Of a stretch of 23,009 bases of DNA, positions 1 through 6,132 are shown in pieces; positions within the stretch are counted from its first letter, which is position 1, and every line of letters begins with the position of its first letter. Source of the DNA: a virus; IMG/VR virus record IMGVR_UViG_3300006738_000095, positions 1-23,009 of that record. One strand, written 5' to 3'. The notes under the pieces are model-generated. The model searched no databases. It saw only the letters and a list, made by a program, of their open reading frames with translations, and was not told the DNA's origin. The position numbers and the translations under genes were made by a program.

Positions 1-45
1 CGGCTGTTGGAGCAACGGATCGAGTTCCTCGAGCGCAGGAGATAG
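1..45 (+). CDS. C-terminal end of an upstream gene (partial)
   Basis: An open frame enters the window from the left edge and ends at a TAG at 43-45; only 14 residues are visible (RLLEQRIEFLERRR). They are charged with a leucine spacing typical of an amphipathic helix. The next gene starts five bases after the stop and its Shine-Dalgarno (AGGAGA, 37-42) lies inside this coding end, which fits a co-transcribed late operon. Nothing can be said about the function from this fragment. Confidence 0.5.
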   Translation, partial: RLLEQRIEFLERRR

Positions 46-49
46 AGAG

Positions 50-415
50 ATGAACGTGAGCGACTACCTTGATCTAGCCATTCGGATGTCGATGATCGGC
101 ATGGGCAGCTACGTGCTTACCGGTCAGGTTTGCAAGCCAGCCATCCGAATGATCGCCAAATACATGGACGACGACGGAAAGCTATCGAAGGGAACGGAGG
201 CGTTTCTTCGCTGGCTGACCCGAGCCACGGCGATTGTTCTGGGCGGAGCTATGGGTGCGCTGCCTCTGTGGCCGGATACCCTCCAGGGCTCCTGGGGGCC
301 CATCTTAGGCCTCGTGGGCGGCTCGCTTGCCCCTGGCATCTACGCAGCAGTCAAAAAAGCCCTGCCAGCCGCTGTTGCTCGTTTGGTCTCCGGGAAGGGG
401 CTCAAGGACAGATGA
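50..415 (+). CDS. Small membrane protein, holin-like candidate
   Basis: The 121-residue product has an N-terminal hydrophobic/amphipathic stretch (about residues 8-35) and two stronger hydrophobic segments near residues 58-72 and 82-102, separated by a short W/P-containing turn, and it ends with a basic tail (KKAL...SGKGLKDR). Size, topology and position directly before another small membrane protein and a spanin-like lipoprotein suggest a holin or holin partner, which would form holes in the inner membrane at lysis. This is inference from context; I see no family-specific motif. The ATG at 50 has AGGAGA eight bases upstream. The stop overlaps the next start (ATGA, 412-415), implying translational coupling. 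Confidence 0.6.
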   Translation: MNVSDYLDLAIRMSMIGMGSYVLTGQVCKPAIRMIAKYMDDDGKLSKGTEAFLRWLTRATAIVLGGAMGALPLWPDTLQGSWGPILGLVGGSLAPGIYAAVKKALPAAVARLVSGKGLKDR

Positions 416-771
416 ACTCTGGTCTTGTCGTTTTGCTTGTGGTGCTGGCGCTTGCCCTTGGTGCGGCTGCGTGGAGGTTTCCGAGGCTGAGGGCTGGCCT
501 TGGGGTGGCCGCTGCTGCCGTTGCTGGGCTCGCCGCCCTGGTCGTAGCCCTCCTCTCTGCAAAGGGGAACGTGAGGGCAGCCGTTCGGCAGGTAAAGGCC
601 AAGCGCAAGGTCAAGAGGGCCCTGGTGGAACACAAGGAGGCGATGGCTGTAGAGGTCTCTGCAGTCGAGGAAGCTCAAGGGGAGCTCGAAAAGATCGTGG
701 AGAGCAACGAAGAGACCCCTGACTTGCAAGAGCTAGCCGACGCATTCAACGACAAGTTCTCGAAACTATGA
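412..771 (+). CDS. Two-segment membrane protein with charged C-terminal helix
   Basis: The chosen start is the ATG at 412, which overlaps the previous stop as ATGA; longer in-frame extensions would run through the upstream gene. The 119-residue product begins with two hydrophobic helices (about residues 3-20 and 28-48), then a basic segment (VRQVKAKRKVKRAL) and a Glu-rich, probably coiled-coil region to the end. It could be a second holin/antiholin-type protein or an inner-membrane spanin subunit (N-terminal anchor plus coiled coil); two anchors are unusual for the latter. The stop again overlaps the next gene by ATGA (768-771). Confidence 0.6.
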   Translation: MNSGLVVLLVVLALALGAAAWRFPRLRAGLGVAAAAVAGLAALVVALLSAKGNVRAAVRQVKAKRKVKRALVEHKEAMAVEVSAVEEAQGELEKIVESNEETPDLQELADAFNDKFSKL

Positions 772-1241
772 AGAAGATCGTCACCCTCTGGACTTGGTTT
801 TTCTGCTTCCTGGTGTGGGCGCTGACCTCTGGGTGTGCCCACTTCCCGGTCGGAAGCACGCTCTTTCCCGTTGACTTCCCTCGAGTGGACATTCCTGAGC
901 CCGAGGTTCCCGCTCCAGACGAGGGGTGGTGCGAGGAAGCTAAGCCTATCGGCCCTGGGTCGGATGTGGAGTGCATCGGAATCCTGACCCCGCCTCACAA
1001 GCTCAGCCTGCTGATGGCCGAGGGGGACATCCTTGACCAGACAAGGTCGGTCATTGAGACCTCCTACAAGGGTCGACAGGCGGACAGGGAATACGCGGCT
1101 TCAATTCTGCAGGCCAGAGACGAGCAGCTCAGGATTGCAAAGGAAAAACATCCCAAGCTATTTGGCCTTGGTTTGGGGATTGGCGGCGGTGTTACGATGG
1201 GATTCGTCGTAGGGATTCTTGCGGCAACCGGTTCCAATTGA
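768..1241 (+). CDS. Lipoprotein with C-terminal membrane segment, spanin-like
   Basis: The 157-residue protein starts with a lipoprotein signal: KK, a hydrophobic core (about residues 6-19) and a lipobox-like TSG-C with the acceptor Cys at 23, followed by Ala at +2, which favours outer-membrane sorting. A Pro-rich stretch follows (about 26-52, several acidic residues), then a charged helical region (about 65-128). The last 27 residues contain a Gly-rich hydrophobic segment (LGLGIGGGVTMGFVVGILAA) that looks like a membrane span. Outer-membrane lipid at one end and an inner-membrane helix at the other is the architecture of unimolecular spanins such as phage T1 gp11, which fuse the two membranes at lysis. 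The helical middle is unlike the beta-rich T1 protein, so the assignment is tentative. Confidence 0.6.
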   Translation: MKKIVTLWTWFFCFLVWALTSGCAHFPVGSTLFPVDFPRVDIPEPEVPAPDEGWCEEAKPIGPGSDVECIGILTPPHKLSLLMAEGDILDQTRSVIETSYKGRQADREYAASILQARDEQLRIAKEKHPKLFGLGLGIGGGVTMGFVVGILAATGSN

Positions 1242-1254
1242 GAAGACAATTCCA

Positions 1255-1386
1255 ATGAAGTACAAGAAGACAACGGTCGGCTCTGCTTACGGAAAGTCGC
1301 CCAAAAAGAAACCAAGGAAAAAGAAGAAGGTCAGTCGGCGTGGTCGACGCCCTGCACCGTCTTCCAGTAGGACTCGGAGTAGGTAA
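1255..1386 (+). CDS. 43-residue highly basic peptide
   Basis: This small frame starts at ATG 1255 and its TAA (1384-1386) shares the A with the ATG of the next gene, so it is probably translationally coupled. A GAGAAG sequence lies at 1240-1245. The product has about 20 Lys/Arg among 43 residues, with runs KKKPRKKKK and RRGRR and a Ser/Arg-rich end; it contains no acidic residue. Such composition suggests binding to nucleic acid or to an acidic surface. Position at the end of the late region, before two probable virion proteins, makes a DNA-packaging or virion-associated role possible, but this is a guess from charge alone. Confidence 0.55.
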   Translation: MKYKKTTVGSAYGKSPKKKPRKKKKVSRRGRRPAPSSSRTRSR

Positions 1387-1754
1387 TGGCGACAGCGACT
1401 ACAGCGAAGCAAGGGACTCCAATTGGAACCGTCCTGTTCACCCTGACAGAGACCTCCACCACGGCGTCTGCAGTGAACATGGACGGTGGCGGTGGCTCGA
1501 TCATCATGATTGAGATCGACAACTCGTCCAACACGGCTGCGGCCTACGTCAGTCTCTACGCCGCTGGCAGCGCCACGGTCGGTACGACAGACGAGGACTA
1601 CGTTTTCATGGCTCCCGCGTCGACTCGAATCACGTATGCCTGCCCCGAGGGTGCTGTATACACAACGGGCCTTACTGGCGCAATTGTGTCGGCTCCTGGT
1701 GGCTCTACCGGGCCTGGCGTCACCGTCACCGCATACATCCTATCCAATACCTAG
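1386..1754 (+). CDS. Probable virion protein, paralogue A
   Basis: The 122-residue protein is rich in Thr, Ser, Gly and Ala with alternating hydrophobics, as in small beta-sandwich phage structural proteins. It is clearly related to its downstream neighbour: both carry a (I/L)DNSxN segment, a LYxxxSxxxGTTD segment and an (A/V)xASTR segment in the same order and spacing. It starts one base before the end of the basic-peptide stop. A decoration, head-fibre or tail-appendage role would fit composition and context, but no named family was recognised. Confidence 0.6.
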   Translation: MATATTAKQGTPIGTVLFTLTETSTTASAVNMDGGGGSIIMIEIDNSSNTAAAYVSLYAAGSATVGTTDEDYVFMAPASTRITYACPEGAVYTTGLTGAIVSAPGGSTGPGVTVTAYILSNT

Positions 1755-1763
1755 GAGAACAAG

Positions 1764-2135
1764 ATGGCTGTTGCTGTTGCTAGCTCTGGAGTTTCGAGCC
1801 CATTTTCGGTTCGGTCTTTGGACATCGCAGACCTCGAGAACACGGGCCTGTCGGACTTTGTGAGTGCTTCTGCCACGGTGTACACCCTGGACTTGGACAA
1901 CTCTGCGAACGGCGCGATCACGTACTTCAAGCTGTACGACAGCGCCAGCCCAACGTATGGGACGACCGACCCCAATTTGATGATCTTGGTGGCTGCCTCC
2001 ACCCGTCAAGTGTGGTCCGTCGCCCAGGGCTTGTCGCTCTCCGCTGGGTTTTCCGTCGCCGCATCGGATGCGAACGGGCCAGACGCGGGGTCTAACCCCG
2101 GCTCGGCGTTCAACATGAGTGTGGTGCTGAGCTAG
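1764..2135 (+). CDS. Probable virion protein, paralogue B
   Basis: The 123-residue protein is a diverged tandem copy of the preceding gene, sharing LDNSAN, LYDSASPTYGTTD and AASTR blocks (about residues 45-81). AGGAGAAC at 1753-1760 precedes the ATG at 1764. It is the last gene of the rightward late operon; its stop (2133-2135) interlocks with the stop of the convergent leftward gene at 2132-2134, leaving no room for an intergenic terminator. It is probably an external virion protein, by inference only. Confidence 0.6.
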   Translation: MAVAVASSGVSSPFSVRSLDIADLENTGLSDFVSASATVYTLDLDNSANGAITYFKLYDSASPTYGTTDPNLMILVAASTRQVWSVAQGLSLSAGFSVAASDANGPDAGSNPGSAFNMSVVLS

Positions 2136-2347
2136 GCCCGAGGCAGCAGAGACGGCCAGTTCTCGGCCATCATCGGCATTAGAGCTCCGAGCCTCGCCTT
2201 GTCGTCTGTGATTTCCTCCCAGGTCACTTCCTGGTTGTGAATCGAGGCGATTGGGTTGTCTGCCAGGGCTTCTAGGGCGTAGGAGAACGCCTCGTCGGTG
2301 TCTTCACCGAAGCCAACTACGGGGATTGAGAAGCAGTACGCGCGCAT
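2132..2347 (-). CDS. Small conserved-looking protein, unknown function
   Basis: The 71-residue protein has the pattern VVGFGEDTDEAFSYALEAL near the N terminus, a layout common in short phage proteins in which a beta strand is followed by an acidic DEA helix. AAGAAGG lies just upstream of the ATG at 2347, inside the 3' end of the previous gene, which it overlaps by 31 bases. It is the last gene of the leftward early operon. No function can be assigned. Confidence 0.6.
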   Translation of the reverse strand: MRAYCFSIPVVGFGEDTDEAFSYALEALADNPIASIHNQEVTWEEITDDKARLGALMPMMAENWPSLLPRA

Positions 2348-2574
2348 TTTGCCTTCTTAGCTCTGATGAACCTGTAGATCGCACTGTGGCAGTCTCTGCA
2401 GATGACATCGTACCCGAGGTCGACACCGACAAGACCACCAGACTCTCTCACATAGACCTGTCCTGGGGCGCAAAAGTCTTTCCCGATGGGGTTTTTACAC
2501 CAGTCACACACCCCGTCCGCCCTCACGACAATGTCTGTGGCAATGCGCGCCAGCTGCTCTTTTGACGTAATCAC
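2317..2574 (-). CDS. Zinc-binding small protein (two CxxC knuckles)
   Basis: I place the start at GTG 2574 rather than the upstream ATG at 2661, because GTGA overlaps the stop of the preceding gene and GGAAGGGGG precedes it; the longer version would overlap that gene by 90 bases. The 85-residue product has C23-x2-C26 and C59-x2-C62, with an extra Cys at 35 and a His directly after the second pair, a treble-clef or HNH-like zinc site. The HNH catalytic residues are not convincing, so I call it only zinc-binding. Confidence 0.6.
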   Translation of the reverse strand: MITSKEQLARIATDIVVRADGVCDWCKNPIGKDFCAPGQVYVRESGGLVGVDLGYDVICRDCHSAIYRFIRAKKAKCARTASQSP

Positions 2575-2789
2575 CTGGCCCCCTTCCACATCTTCATAAA
2601 GCTGAAGCTCCTGAGCGGCTTTGTAGAGCTGCGGTAGTAGTGTTCGTGGCCACAGCTGCATCTCTGTATCCAGAACGGCTCAAGGCGGAGGCTTTTGATG
2701 TACTCCTCGTCTGGCAGATCGGAGTTGGGCCCCTGCTTGTGTAGCTTCCAGGCGCTGAACTGGTGTTGATGCCTTACTTTTTGCGCCAC
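2571..2789 (-). CDS. Small protein with a CSCGHEH motif, unknown
   Basis: The GTG start at 2789 has GCAGGAGT seven to eight bases upstream. The 72-residue product is rich in His, Lys and Arg and has a CxCGHEHYY motif near residues 44-52, which could bind a metal. Its 5' end overlaps the upstream gene by 16 bases and its TGA overlaps the next gene's GTG, so it sits in a chain of coupled genes behind the resolvase. Confidence 0.55.
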   Translation of the reverse strand: MAQKVRHQHQFSAWKLHKQGPNSDLPDEEYIKSLRLEPFWIQRCSCGHEHYYRSSTKPLRSFSFMKMWKGAR

Positions 2790-3022
2790 GGCGTAGACTC
2801 CTGCACCACGAGCCGCCAGTCATCCTCGTCCAGGCTCTTGAGCGACATTATGAGGGCCTTTAGCGCCTGTTCCCTGGTCCAGCCAGCCGGAAGCAGGGAA
2901 GACGTCCCACCGAGGTCATAGAGGGCCTCAATGATGGCGCCCCTTCTCTCCTGGTCCTTGGTCACCACAAGGGCGGTGCGAAGGATGTTGATCGCGTCCC
3001 TCTTGTGAATCATCTCTTTCAT
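2774..3022 (-). CDS. Small helical protein, unknown
   Basis: The 82-residue product is predicted largely helical by eye (for example REQALKALIMSLKSLDEDDWRL) with no recognisable motif. The ATG at 3022 overlaps the stop of the RuvC-like resolvase gene (ATGA), so the two are probably co-translated; a second ATG nine bases later could also serve. It may assist the recombination module because of this coupling, but nothing in the sequence proves it. Confidence 0.55.
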   Translation of the reverse strand: MKEMIHKRDAINILRTALVVTKDQERRGAIIEALYDLGGTSSLLPAGWTREQALKALIMSLKSLDEDDWRLVVQESTPWRKK

Positions 3023-3513
3023 TCCCCAAGAATCCTCCGGCAGTACTCAGCGATGCACCCAGCGTCAGCGATGTTGTCGTCTGGCTTCTTCTTTCGCCCT
3101 GGCGTCAGGTCGAGGGATGGAATCAGCCTTCGGCAGGCAGAGATGCTTCTGGGCTTTGGGTCTCCAGAGCCTGGACAAATCTCGGTCTGCCATCTCTTTG
3201 GTTGGACAATGTCGTATCGGCATCCAATGCCCGAGAGCCAGCCGTCCAGGCGACCCCAGTTCTTGCCCATCGTAATGGCCGAGCTCGCGCCCATCTTTGG
3301 TGCGGGTCTCGAGCCGAGGGCTTCTATGACGGCAACGACGCTGTCTGGGCTGCAGCCCTCGTCACAGCAGTGTCCATCCAGCCAAATGGTGAGAGTGGTG
3401 AGGTCCAGGTCTTTGCCGACGTGCGGCAGCTTCAGGGACGAAGCAAGAGAGCCGTCCCTCCGAAGAAGTACAGCTGCTCCCTGCTTGCCTGGGTCTACTC
3501 CGAGGTAAAGCAT
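3019..3513 (-). CDS. RuvC-like Holliday junction resolvase
   Basis: The 164-residue protein has the RNase H-fold signature of RuvC-type endonucleases: LGVDPGKQGA at residues 4-13 with the first catalytic Asp (D7), a strand ending in a conserved Glu (AVIEALGSRP, E64), and a C-terminal DDNIADA motif (D146 and D150) before a helix. The enzyme would cut four-way DNA junctions formed during replication and recombination, in keeping with the nuclease, ATPase and SSB genes just upstream. Length matches small phage RuvC-like enzymes. The ATG at 3513 has GGGGAGGG about seven bases upstream. A strong inverted repeat lies between this gene and the SSB gene. Confidence 0.8.
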   Translation of the reverse strand: MLYLGVDPGKQGAAVLLRRDGSLASSLKLPHVGKDLDLTTLTIWLDGHCCDEGCSPDSVVAVIEALGSRPAPKMGASSAITMGKNWGRLDGWLSGIGCRYDIVQPKRWQTEICPGSGDPKPRSISACRRLIPSLDLTPGRKKKPDDNIADAGCIAEYCRRILGE

Positions 3514-3532
3514 CGGCGTGCCCTCCCCGGAA

Positions 3533-3565
3533 CCCCGCCGTCGCCATACGAAACCGACGGCGGGG
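3533..3565. repeat. Perfect 11-bp-arm inverted repeat before the resolvase gene
   Basis: CCCCGCCGTCG (3533-3543) and CGACGGCGGGG (3555-3565) are exact reverse complements around an 11-base loop. In the leftward transcript the hairpin ends about ten bases before the Shine-Dalgarno of the resolvase gene. No U-run follows, so a classical terminator is unlikely; it could be a processing or stabilising hairpin or a weak attenuator between the SSB and resolvase genes. A second exact palindrome, CCTGCCGGCAGG, lies at 3602-3613 in the same 132-base gap, which otherwise holds no gene. Confidence 0.7.
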
Positions 3566-3645
3566 CCGGCTGTGCAAGCAGCCCCTCAAACCCCAAGGCT
3601 ACCTGCCGGCAGGCGGACCATTCCGCCCCCGGCACACACAACTTC

Positions 3646-4146
3646 CTAGAAGGGGATTTCTTCATCGTCGTTGAAGTCTGGTTCTGTGTTGGTGTCTTCG
3701 GGCTCCTTTGTGTCGTCAACGCACTCGTTGAAGTAGAAGACTGGATAGCCGTTCTTGTTCGTCTTTTGACGCATCTTGACGGTCTTGCCCTTCAACTCTC
3801 CCTGGATGGACCCAGCCTTGTTGTTCTCCTTGTCGAAGATGGCTGCAAAGGATGGCTTCTCTCCAGTCAACAGCACCACATCGCCGGCCAAGATCCCCAT
3901 AGAGATTTCGTTCACCTTCGTGAACTTCTCGATGTAGGAGCCCTTGCAGACCCCCTCAGTCACGCGAAGCCCCCACTTGTACCAGAGGACGCCCTTCCCC
4001 TCCCAATAGTTGAAGAAGACGACCCTCACGAGGTACTCGCCGTCTTCCAGCTCGGCCACCTCAGGAAGCGCCTGACCGTCAGGAGTGCTCCTGTCTTCTG
4101 GCTTTGCCTCATCCCACATCATCGAAAGTTCCTTCATCGTGCTCAT
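3646..4146 (-). CDS. ssb: Phage single-stranded DNA-binding protein
   Basis: The 166-residue protein ends in an acidic tail finishing DDEEIPF, the SSB-type C-terminal tip that recruits replication and repair partners. The body (about residues 25-135) alternates beta-type strands with WYKWGLRVTEG and KGKTVKMRQK segments, compatible with an OB fold, and resembles the phage DUF669-type proteins often found next to Sak4 ATPases. It would coat single strands for recombination and replication. The start overlaps the ATPase gene stop by ATGA (4143-4146), and GAAGGAG precedes it. Identification rests on the tail, size and neighbours rather than on a diagnostic core motif. Confidence 0.7.
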   Translation of the reverse strand: MSTMKELSMMWDEAKPEDRSTPDGQALPEVAELEDGEYLVRVVFFNYWEGKGVLWYKWGLRVTEGVCKGSYIEKFTKVNEISMGILAGDVVLLTGEKPSFAAIFDKENNKAGSIQGELKGKTVKMRQKTNKNGYPVFYFNECVDDTKEPEDTNTEPDFNDDEEIPF

Positions 4147-4898
4147 TTTGATTCTCCTTCTTTGTCTTCACCCGCATCGGGGCTGCTGAACGCCTTCTTG
4201 AACTCCGCTGCAAGCGCCGCGAAGCTCAACTCCATTGTTTCTGGAAGCGGCCTGCCGAGCTCACCTCGTTGACCGCACTCAATGTGAAACTCGTCGCTCA
4301 AAAACGGTGTTGTTCTGAGCTGTCGAGCCCCGCCCTCAACGACCTCCGCTCGAAAGATGAAGTCGACCGAGCCGTGCAACACCTTTCTTGCCGACCCGGG
4401 CAGGGCCGACGTGATGAAGGTTGTTCCTGCTCGCTTGCCGTTGTCGTCGATCTCCTTCTCCTGTCTCTCGTGGCTGACGAAGACCAACGCCATGTCCAGC
4501 GCACGGAGATTCGCAATCGCAGCAGACAGCTTCCGACGAGCCAGCTTGTAGCCCTTGCCAAAGCCCGGATCTCCGAGGTCGACCCAGCCGTTGGCGTTGC
4601 ACACGTCGTCTTGAAGAAACTCGTAGAGGTTGTCGACTGTGTCGACGACCACGGTCTTCCACCTGTGCTTCTGGTCTCTCAGGCCCTTCACTGTGTTTGT
4701 GAAGTCAGTCCACGAGCTGATCTGCATTTCTGCAGCCTCCATGGCCGCAGTCCCTGGCTCAGTGGCCAGGAACAAGGCGTCGTTCCACTGGTTCGCAAAC
4801 GTCGTCTTGCCGACCTTTGGCGGGCCGTAGATCAGCCAGACGTACTGCGACATTCGCCTCTTTGGCTTGTGTTTTTCTTTCGGGATTTTCACACCCAT
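4143..4898 (-). CDS. Sak4-like RecA-fold recombination ATPase
   Basis: The 251-residue protein has Walker A GPPKVGKT (residues 25-32), Walker B TVVVD (82-86) and a strand followed by SHE (142-144) as in RecA-like/Sak4 proteins. Phage Sak4 proteins are short RecA-core ATPases that promote single-strand annealing with help from a cognate SSB, and here the SSB gene follows with a four-base overlap. The last 40 residues are charged and probably disordered. AAGGAAGG lies ten bases before the ATG at 4898, in the 15-base gap after the nuclease gene. It probably works with the upstream nuclease in end-resection and annealing. Confidence 0.75.
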   Translation of the reverse strand: MGVKIPKEKHKPKRRMSQYVWLIYGPPKVGKTTFANQWNDALFLATEPGTAAMEAAEMQISSWTDFTNTVKGLRDQKHRWKTVVVDTVDNLYEFLQDDVCNANGWVDLGDPGFGKGYKLARRKLSAAIANLRALDMALVFVSHERQEKEIDDNGKRAGTTFITSALPGSARKVLHGSVDFIFRAEVVEGGARQLRTTPFLSDEFHIECGQRGELGRPLPETMELSFAALAAEFKKAFSSPDAGEDKEGESK

Positions 4899-4913
4899 GA
4901 AAATGTTCCTTCC

Positions 4914-5774
4914 TTAGTCCAGTTCGGGATGAAGTTTTTCTTCGACGGCGAACGACCCTCGGTCGAGCGCACCGCAACAAAGGTCCAGAAACCTGCATCG
5001 TCCGAACCTGCCGACACAACTCTCAGTGTTTCGGATGGCGAGTTTGCCAGCCTCAAGAGCCAAAATCCTCTTGTGAATCTCCCAGGCCTCCTGCCGCCAG
5101 AGGGTCATCTGAGCCTCGCTCCTGGTGAGGAGTTCCTCAAGGAAGTAGAACTCCGGTCGAGACCGGTAGTCGTTGACGATTCGTTCTCGGAACTCAACAA
5201 TGCTCTCCTTCTGGCGTTTTCTGATTCCTGGCTTTTTGATTACGCGATACGTCGCGTGCCGCACCGGCTGACCCTGAAGGACTGACGCTGCCTCCATGTA
5301 GGCCGAAACCTGGTAGTCGATCTCGAGCCTGTCGACGTAGCTCGCGTCGATTGAAGACGCTGTCTTGAACTCCCAGACCCTGCCAGGTGACAGCCCGTCG
5401 ATCTTTCCACCAAAAGAGTGAGCCCGGGAAGACCTTCCAGTTCGAGGGTTTTTCAGTGGGATTCGGAACTGGACCTCCCGCTCGCTTGGCCACTCCTTCC
5501 AGAGATCCAGAGCCCCGCTCACCATCGCAAAAACCGTGACCGCCGTCGTCTCAATGGTTCGCTTCTCCTCCGAGGTCCAAGCAGCCTCCGCCGACTCTCT
5601 GAGAAAATCTGCCGCAGCCTCAGCGCTCGACACCTCAATGCCATGATGGACCGCAGAGCCGATGTCGAGGGGAACCCGCCCGCCCCGTGCCCGCAGTCGC
5701 TCGATCTTCCGAAACGAGTACAGCTGCTCGCACTTGCCAAGCATCCGCAAACCCGATTGGGTGATGTCTCTCAT
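4914..5774 (-). CDS. PD-(D/E)XK nuclease with Cas4/AddB-like iron-sulfur cysteines
   Basis: The 286-residue protein shows the RecB/Cas4 nuclease core in order: GSAVHHG (39-45), GGKIDGL with D126, WEFKTA with E135 and K137, and a QxxxY motif (Q155, Y159). One Cys near the N terminus (C15) and a C-terminal cluster (C253, C260, C266, C267) match the split 4Fe-4S arrangement of Cas4 and AddB. It would resect DNA ends to give single strands for the Sak4-like ATPase and SSB encoded just downstream. It is the first gene of the leftward early operon, starting about 12-14 bases from the predicted transcription start, with GGAAGGAGAG as ribosome binding site. No cas genes or CRISPR array are present, so a CRISPR role is unlikely. 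Confidence 0.8.
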   Translation of the reverse strand: MRDITQSGLRMLGKCEQLYSFRKIERLRARGGRVPLDIGSAVHHGIEVSSAEAAADFLRESAEAAWTSEEKRTIETTAVTVFAMVSGALDLWKEWPSEREVQFRIPLKNPRTGRSSRAHSFGGKIDGLSPGRVWEFKTASSIDASYVDRLEIDYQVSAYMEAASVLQGQPVRHATYRVIKKPGIRKRQKESIVEFRERIVNDYRSRPEFYFLEELLTRSEAQMTLWRQEAWEIHKRILALEAGKLAIRNTESCVGRFGRCRFLDLCCGALDRGSFAVEEKLHPELD

Positions 5775-5792
5775 GCTCTCTCCTTCCTAAAC

Positions 5793-5822
5793 ATCATACA
5801 TTTGTGTTTTTCTTAAAGTCAA
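5793..5822 (-). promoter_or_regulatory. Leftward early promoter (sigma70-like)
   Basis: Reading leftward, TTGACT (5822-5817) and TATGAT (5798-5793) are separated by 18 bases, and TG precedes the -10 box (TGTATGAT). Transcription would begin near 5786-5788, only 12-14 bases before the nuclease ATG, so the Shine-Dalgarno is at the very 5' end of the message. The operator palindrome starts six bases upstream of the -35 box. Confidence 0.65.
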
Positions 5823-5825
5823 ATC

Positions 5826-5854
5826 TTGTCTGACAAAAGTCAGACCGCTATGAT
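5826..5854 (+). promoter_or_regulatory. Rightward early promoter (sigma70-like)
   Basis: TTGTCT (5826-5831) and TATGAT (5849-5854) are exactly 17 bases apart. Transcription would start near 5861, so the AGGAGG ribosome binding site (5862-5867) for the GTG at 5874 is again almost at the 5' end. The 18-bp palindrome covers part of the -35 box and the spacer, so a bound repressor would block this promoter. It drives the Cro-like, initiator and helicase genes. Confidence 0.65.
5828..5845. promoter_or_regulatory. Operator palindrome in the divergent control region
   Basis: GTCTGAC-AAAA-GTCAGAC is a perfect two-fold symmetric site with seven-base arms. It lies inside the rightward promoter and next to the -35 box of the leftward one. 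The gene directly downstream encodes a Cro-like helix-turn-helix protein, the obvious candidate to bind it and repress its own synthesis. A degenerate copy of the core occurs at 14875-14886. Confidence 0.65.
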
Positions 5855-5873
5855 CGCGACCAGGAGGTGCTTT

Positions 5874-6131
5874 GTGGACGAAAAAAGTTATACCGGAACC
5901 AGACTTTTGCGTGATTGGATCGCAAAGGAGAATCTGACAAGAAAGGACGCCTCAGACCGACTGAACTCTGGGCTTCCGACCCTAGACTCTTGGCTTCAGG
6001 GTCACCGAAGGCCTGGGCTCGCCGCAGCTCAGGTCATCGAGGCCGCAACGAGCGGCTTTGTGAAGGCAAACGACTGGCTTACCGAAGAGGAGGTGGCCTC
6101 AGTCCGCCTCGCCACGCACAGCTCGACCTGA
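5874..6131 (+). CDS. Cro-like helix-turn-helix regulator
   Basis: I choose GTG 5874 because AGGAGG sits six bases upstream; the in-frame TTG at 5826 would lie inside the predicted promoter. The 85-residue protein has a Cro/YdaS-type fold: a helix (TRLLRDWIAKENL), then a helix-turn-helix (about 21-47: TRKDASDRL-NSGLPTLDSWLQG), followed by an IEAATSG...DWL segment typical of Cro-like proteins. It probably binds the palindrome just upstream, controlling its own operon and perhaps the divergent recombination operon. Its TGA is one base before the GTG of the replication initiator. Confidence 0.7.
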   Translation: MDEKSYTGTRLLRDWIAKENLTRKDASDRLNSGLPTLDSWLQGHRRPGLAAAQVIEAATSGFVKANDWLTEEEVASVRLATHSST

Positions 6132-6132
6132 C

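Noticed and set aside
2575-2661. Longer version of the zinc protein starting at ATG 2661
   Set aside because: It would overlap the upstream gene by 90 bases and has no ribosome binding site, while GTG 2574 has both a site and a GTGA stop overlap.
3202-5285. Long rightward frames at 3202-4272 and 4269-5285
   Set aside because: They lie opposite the clearly recognisable resolvase, SSB, ATPase and nuclease genes, have no family motifs and no ribosome binding sites, and owe their length to the codon bias of the leftward genes.
4914-5774. CRISPR adaptation Cas4
   Set aside because: The motif set matches Cas4-type nucleases, but the neighbours are phage recombination and replication genes and no other Cas component is in the window.
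5826-5873. TTG start at 5826 for the Cro-like gene
   Set aside because: It overlaps the predicted promoter and operator, whereas GTG 5874 has a perfect AGGAGG at the right distance and gives the usual Cro length.
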